Positions 60,839 to 64,000 of a stretch of DNA of 64,000 nucleotides are shown in pieces. The notes under the pieces are model-generated. The model was not told the DNA's origin, ran no database searches, and saw only the letters and a program-made list of their open reading frames with translations. A program made the position numbers and the translations under genes. The DNA is from Mesorhizobium sp. (GTDB lineage Bacteria; Pseudomonadota; Alphaproteobacteria; Rhizobiales; Rhizobiaceae). The stretch's first letter is position 1; every line of letters begins with the position of its first letter. The DNA lies in assembly GCA_004963905.1 (NCBI GenBank), contig SUGL01000001.1, positions 1 through 64,000 of the forward strand, read 5' to 3'.

Positions 60839-60991
60839 CCCCCCTCTGCCTTGCCAGGCATCTCCCCCTCAAGGGGGGAGATTGGCTGTCGCGTTCGGTT
60901 TCGCCATCCTCCCGCGTTGCAAAACGAGCGGGGCATAGAAGCTGCTGATCTCCCCCCTTGAGGGGGAGATGGCCGGCAGGCCAGAGGGGGG
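60839..60991. repeat. palindromic repeat family A, copy 4
   Basis: A 153-nt copy between phnK and phnL, with the arms CCCCCCTCTGCCTTGCCAGG and GGCCGGCAGGCCAGAGGGGGG, more diverged than other copies, and inner ATCTCCCCCTCAAGGGGGGAGAT hairpins (split here for reading: ATCTCCCCCT / GGGGGGAGAT). It interrupts an otherwise tight C-P lyase operon. Confidence 0.85.
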
Positions 60992-61007
60992 TGACTTGGC
61001 GCCATGT

Positions 61008-61784
61008 TCACACCTGTAAAATCGAAGACACGAGCAACTGCGTGTAGGGCGCGCGCGGGTCGTCGAGCACGCGGTCGGTGAGGCCGCTTTCAACGACGCG
61101 GCCGTCCTTCATCACCATCATGCGCTGCGACAGAAGCCGCGCCACGGCGAGGTCGTGCGTGACGACGATGGCCGCAAGGCCGAGATCGGTGACAAGCCCT
61201 CGCAACAGGTCGAGCAAGCGCGCCTGCACGGAAACGTCGAGGCCGCCGGTCGGCTCGTCCATGAACACCAGGCGCGGTCCCGTCACCAGGTTGCGGGCGA
61301 TCTGCAGGCGCTGGCGCATGCCGCCGGAAAAGGCGCGCGGCTCGTCGTCGATGCGGTCCTCGTCGATCTCGACACGCGACAGCCAGTCGACGGCAGTGGC
61401 GCGGATCCTGCCGTAGTGGCGGTCGCCGACCGCCATCAGCCGCTCGCCGACGTTGGCGCCGGCCGAAACCGTCATGCGCAGGCCGTCGGCCGGGTTCTGG
61501 TGCACAAAGCCCCAGTCTGTGCGCATCAGGAAGCGGCGCTCGGCCTCGCTCATGCGGTAGAGCTCGCGCCACTGGCCGTCGCGCATGCGGTAGCTCGCCG
61601 TGCCGGAGGAGGGCAGCAGCCGCGTCGACAGGCAGTTGAGCAGCGTCGTCTTGCCGGAGCCGGACTCGCCGACCACCGCCAGCACCTCGCCCGGCCACAG
61701 GTCGAAGCTGACGTTCTCGCAGCCGACGCGCGAGCCGTAGAATTTGGAAAGTGCCGAAACGCGCAGCAGCGGTTCGTCGGTCAT
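61008..61784 (-). CDS. phnK: C-P lyase complex ATP-binding protein PhnK
   Basis: A 258-residue ABC ATPase with Walker A GESGSGKTT, the PhnK-typical DWGFVHQNPADGLRM at the Q-loop, signature FSGGMRQRLQIARNL and Walker B LVFMDEPTGGLD. PhnK docks on the PhnGHIJ core. It overlaps phnJ by 4 nt (61781-61784), so the two are translationally coupled. Confidence 0.93.
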   Translation of the reverse strand: MTDEPLLRVSALSKFYGSRVGCENVSFDLWPGEVLAVVGESGSGKTTLLNCLSTRLLPSSGTASYRMRDGQWRELYRMSEAERRFLMRTDWGFVHQNPADGLRMTVSAGANVGERLMAVGDRHYGRIRATAVDWLSRVEIDEDRIDDEPRAFSGGMRQRLQIARNLVTGPRLVFMDEPTGGLDVSVQARLLDLLRGLVTDLGLAAIVVTHDLAVARLLSQRMMVMKDGRVVESGLTDRVLDDPRAPYTQLLVSSILQV

Positions 61785-62680
61785 TGCGCCGGCTCCGTTT
61801 TTTCCAGGGCAAGATGGGTTTCAGGCGCGAGGTGGCCGCGATGGCCCTCGGCGCGTCGCTTCTCGCAATGGTCGGTGTCCGAGCAGACGAACATATGGCC
61901 GCCATGGTCGTCGAGGATGACCTCGTCGAGATAGACGTTCTCGGCGCCGCAGAGCGCGCAGGGCTGGTCGAAGGTCTGCACCTCGAAGGGATGGTCCTCG
62001 AAATCGAGGCTGACGACGTCGGTGAAAGGCGGTACCGCGTAGATGCGCTTCTCGCGGCCGGCGCCGAAGAGCTGCAAGGCAGGCGAGCGATGCATCTTCG
62101 GATTGTCGAATTTCGGCGTCGGCGACGGATCCATCACATAGCGGCCTTCGACCTTGACCGGATAGGCGTAGGTGGTGGCGATGCGGCCGTGCCTGGCGAT
62201 GTCCTCATAGAGCTTTACATGCATGAGACCGTATTCCTCCAGCGCGTGCATCTTGCGCGTTTCGGTCTCGCGCGGCTCGAGGAAGCGCAGCGGCTCGGGG
62301 ATCGGCACCTGGAAGACCAGCACCTGGCCCGCGTTGAGCGGATGCTCCGGGATGCGGTGACGGGTCTGGATGATGGTGGCGCTGGCGGTATCAGTCGTCA
62401 CCGCGACCTTGGCGACCTTCTTGAAAAAGGCGCGGATCGAGACGGCGTTGGTGGTGTCGTCGGCGCCCTGGTCGATGACTTTCAGCACGTCGTCCGGCCC
62501 GATGATCGAGGCGGTGACCTGCACGCCGCCGGTGCCCCAGCCGTAAGGCATCGGCATCTCACGCGAGGCGAAGGGCACCTGGTAGCCGGGGATGGCTATG
62601 CCCTTCAAAATGGCGCGGCGGATCATCCGCTTGGTCTGCTCGTCGAGATAGGCGAAGTTGTAGGTGGCGATGTCGGTCAT
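61781..62680 (-). CDS. phnJ: alpha-D-ribose 1-methylphosphonate 5-phosphate C-P lyase PhnJ
   Basis: The radical SAM C-P bond-cleaving enzyme, 299 residues. All functional residues of E. coli PhnJ fall at identical numbers: Gly32 (IAIPGYQ, glycyl radical), Cys241 and Cys244 (CALC), Cys266 and Cys272 (CSDTDHC), giving the Fe-S/thiyl set CX2CX21CX5C. ATG 62680 begins MTDIATYNFAYLD; an upstream in-frame start (62689) has no support. It converts ribose 1-methylphosphonate 5-phosphate to the cyclic phosphate and methane. Unusually, 259 nt and an opposite-strand gene separate it from phnI. Confidence 0.96.
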   Translation of the reverse strand: MTDIATYNFAYLDEQTKRMIRRAILKGIAIPGYQVPFASREMPMPYGWGTGGVQVTASIIGPDDVLKVIDQGADDTTNAVSIRAFFKKVAKVAVTTDTASATIIQTRHRIPEHPLNAGQVLVFQVPIPEPLRFLEPRETETRKMHALEEYGLMHVKLYEDIARHGRIATTYAYPVKVEGRYVMDPSPTPKFDNPKMHRSPALQLFGAGREKRIYAVPPFTDVVSLDFEDHPFEVQTFDQPCALCGAENVYLDEVILDDHGGHMFVCSDTDHCEKRRAEGHRGHLAPETHLALEKTEPAQ

Positions 62681-62739
62681 GACGATCACGTCCGCTCTGT
62701 GCTATGGAATTGGTATCCAGGACGCGGGAGTAGGGCCAA

Positions 62740-62937
62740 ATGACCTCCACCGGATGGGTGCATCTTGGAATTCTGCTGTTGGCCTTCGCCGGTGCAGCAG
62801 CTTTTGTTTTTCGCCGCATGGTTCTGCCCAAACCAAGGGAGGGGTCTATCGAATCCTTGGGCGGCGGCATGTCGTGGGGTGGCGGTGAGGGTAGCGGCCA
62901 TTCCGCCGATGGCGGTGGTCACGCGGGTGGCTTCTAA
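62740..62937 (+). CDS. small Gly-rich membrane protein encoded opposite the phn genes
   Basis: A 65-residue plus-strand frame between phnJ and phnI, both of which run on the minus strand. It has one hydrophobic segment (GWVHLGILLLAFAGAAAFVF, residues 5-24), positive residues after it (RRMVLPK), and a Gly/Ser/His-rich tail (GGGMSWGGGEGSGHS, then DGGGHAGGF). A GGGAG sequence lies upstream. It ends 2 nt before the phnI stop codon. Membrane-anchor layout favours a real gene over chance, but no family is known to me. Confidence 0.6.
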   Translation: MTSTGWVHLGILLLAFAGAAAFVFRRMVLPKPREGSIESLGGGMSWGGGEGSGHSADGGGHAGGF

Positions 62938-62939
62938 GC

Positions 62940-64000
62940 TCATTCCGCGGCCTCCCTCTTCTCCTCGGCCTTGTCTTCATTTTCCCGCGCCTCGTATTCG
63001 GCGCGCATGCGACGGACCAGGTCGAGTTCGGCCTGGAAGTCGACATAGTGCGGCAGCTTCAGATGCTCGACGAAGCCGGTGGCCTGGACATTGTCGGAAT
63101 GCGAGATGACGAATTCCTCGTCCTGCGCCGCGGCAATCACATCCTCGCCGAGCTCGCCCGCCCGCAGCGCCCGGTCGCACAGCGCCATCGCCATCGCCTT
63201 GCGCTCGCTCTGGCCGAAGACCAGGCCATAGCCGCGGGTGAATTGCGGCGGCGTCTTGGCCGAGCCCTTGAACTGGTTGACCATCTGGCATTCGGTGACC
63301 CGGATCGAGCCCAGCGGCGCGGCGAACGGCAGCTCGGGCACATCGAGCTCCAGCTCGACCTCGCCGATGCGCACCTCGCCGACGAAGGGATGGTTGCGCG
63401 CGTAGCCGCGCTGCGTCGAATAGCCGAGCGCCAGCAGGAAACCCTCGTCGCCGCGCGACAGCGCCTGCAGGCGGATGTCGCGCGCCATCGGGAATTGCAG
63501 CGGCTCGCGGGTTATGTCGCCGGGGATGTGGTCAAGCGGCATGTCGCCGTCGGCCTCGATCAGGCCCTCATGGGCGAGGATCGCGGAGACGCGCGGCATG
63601 GCTTCCGCTTCGGCCGGGCGCTGCGCGGGCGCCTCGACATCGGCGCCGGCGGCGAGCTCCGGATCGAGCAGCCGGTGTGTGTAGTCGAAGGTCGGGCCGA
63701 GCACCTGGCCGCCGGGCAGGTCCTTGTACGTGGCCGACACGCGCCGCTCGAGCTGCATGGCGCCGGTGTCGACCGGGTTGGTGTAGCCGAAGCGCGGCAG
63801 CGTGGTGCGGTAGGCGCGCACCAGGAAGATCGCCTCGATCATGTCTCCGCGCGCCTGGACGACGGCCAAAGCACCGAGCTCGCGGTCGTAGAGCGAGCCT
63901 TCGCTCATCACCCGGTCGACGCCGAGCGCCAGTTGCTCGACGATCTGGTCGAGGCGCAAGGCCGGCACCGAGCGGTCGCCACGGCGGCGATCGGCAAGCA
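62940..64000 (-). CDS. phnI: C-P lyase core protein PhnI, truncated by the window edge
   Basis: Residues at least from LADRRRGDRS through the C-terminus are present (about 353 residues), lacking about the first 15-20, which lie beyond position 64000. The sequence follows E. coli PhnI closely (QIVEQLALGVDRVMSEGSLY, KDLPGGQVLGPTFDYTHRLL, FTRGYGLVFGQSERKAMAMA, HLKLPHYVDFQAELDL). PhnI acts with PhnG, PhnH and PhnL to make the ribose triphosphate phosphonate. phnG and phnH are expected just outside the window. Confidence 0.94.
   Translation of the reverse strand, partial: LADRRRGDRSVPALRLDQIVEQLALGVDRVMSEGSLYDRELGALAVVQARGDMIEAIFLVRAYRTTLPRFGYTNPVDTGAMQLERRVSATYKDLPGGQVLGPTFDYTHRLLDPELAAGADVEAPAQRPAEAEAMPRVSAILAHEGLIEADGDMPLDHIPGDITREPLQFPMARDIRLQALSRGDEGFLLALGYSTQRGYARNHPFVGEVRIGEVELELDVPELPFAAPLGSIRVTECQMVNQFKGSAKTPPQFTRGYGLVFGQSERKAMAMALCDRALRAGELGEDVIAAAQDEEFVISHSDNVQATGFVEHLKLPHYVDFQAELDLVRRMRAEYEARENEDKAEEKREAAE

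Noticed and set aside
22021..60991. CRISPR array from recurring palindromes
   Set aside because: The repeats are tens of kilobases apart, long and imperfect, with no regular spacers and no cas genes.

Overview
The window looks like a chromosomal segment of a high-GC alphaproteobacterium of the order Hyphomicrobiales, most likely Mesorhizobium or a close relative. This rests on strong GC bias at third codon positions, many ABC transporter operons with GntR/LuxR/DeoR/TetR/AraC regulators, a rhizobial-style phosphonate (C-P lyase) locus, and several families of short palindromic intergenic repeats of the kind common in rhizobia. No rRNA, tRNA, CRISPR array, prophage or intact insertion sequence was seen.

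Layout. (1) 96-10383: a ureide nitrogen-scavenging operon on the minus strand. It holds a BMP-type ABC importer, a biuret hydrolase (BiuH, whose Asp36/Lys142/Cys175 match the family triad), a second isochorismatase-like amidohydrolase that could be a triuret hydrolase, a cupin and an allophanate hydrolase (AtzF). A GntR regulator lies at each end. (2) 10361-20057: a LuxR-type regulator, a PotABCD-like polyamine importer, an SDR, PuuA-like and PuuB-like enzymes (gamma-glutamyl-putrescine route) and a DeoR regulator. (3) 20069-27625: a peptide-type ABC importer with an ATC-hydrolase-family protein, divergent from an M24 peptidase. One ATPase gene carries a copy of a dispersed palindromic repeat inserted in frame. 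(4) 27944-31257: cupin, TIM-barrel PEP-hydrolase-family protein, Tm-1-like/UPF0261 protein and a divergent TetR. The two central genes correspond to the two halves of the plant Tm-1 protein.

(5) 31613-37265: a sugar-type ABC importer with two ATPases and a small membrane protein. (6) 37375-45374: assorted genes (sterol desaturase family, LuxR, cupin, AraC/MFS pair, nitroreductase-like, GFA-family, amidase). (7) 45629-53276: a divergent carbohydrate catabolic cluster with three sugar isomerase/epimerases, a Gfo/Idh/MocA oxidoreductase, an enolase-superfamily enzyme, a 2-hydroxyacid dehydrogenase and a GntR. Its divergent promoter region carries the same two operator words, in the same order and about the same distance apart, as the promoter region of the ABC importer in (5), so transport and catabolism are probably one regulon. 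(8) 53587-64000: phosphonate uptake and C-P lyase genes (phnE2, phnE, phnD, phnC, a 2H phosphoesterase, a GNAT, a hexapeptide acyltransferase, phnL, phnK, phnJ and a truncated phnI), with a PHO-box-like site before phnC and a small oppositely oriented membrane-protein gene between phnJ and phnI.

The most interesting signals are the shared operator pair linking regions 5 and 7, the in-frame palindromic element in the ABC ATPase, the ureide operon with two paralogous cysteine hydrolases, the split Tm-1 pair, and the unusual phn accessory genes.
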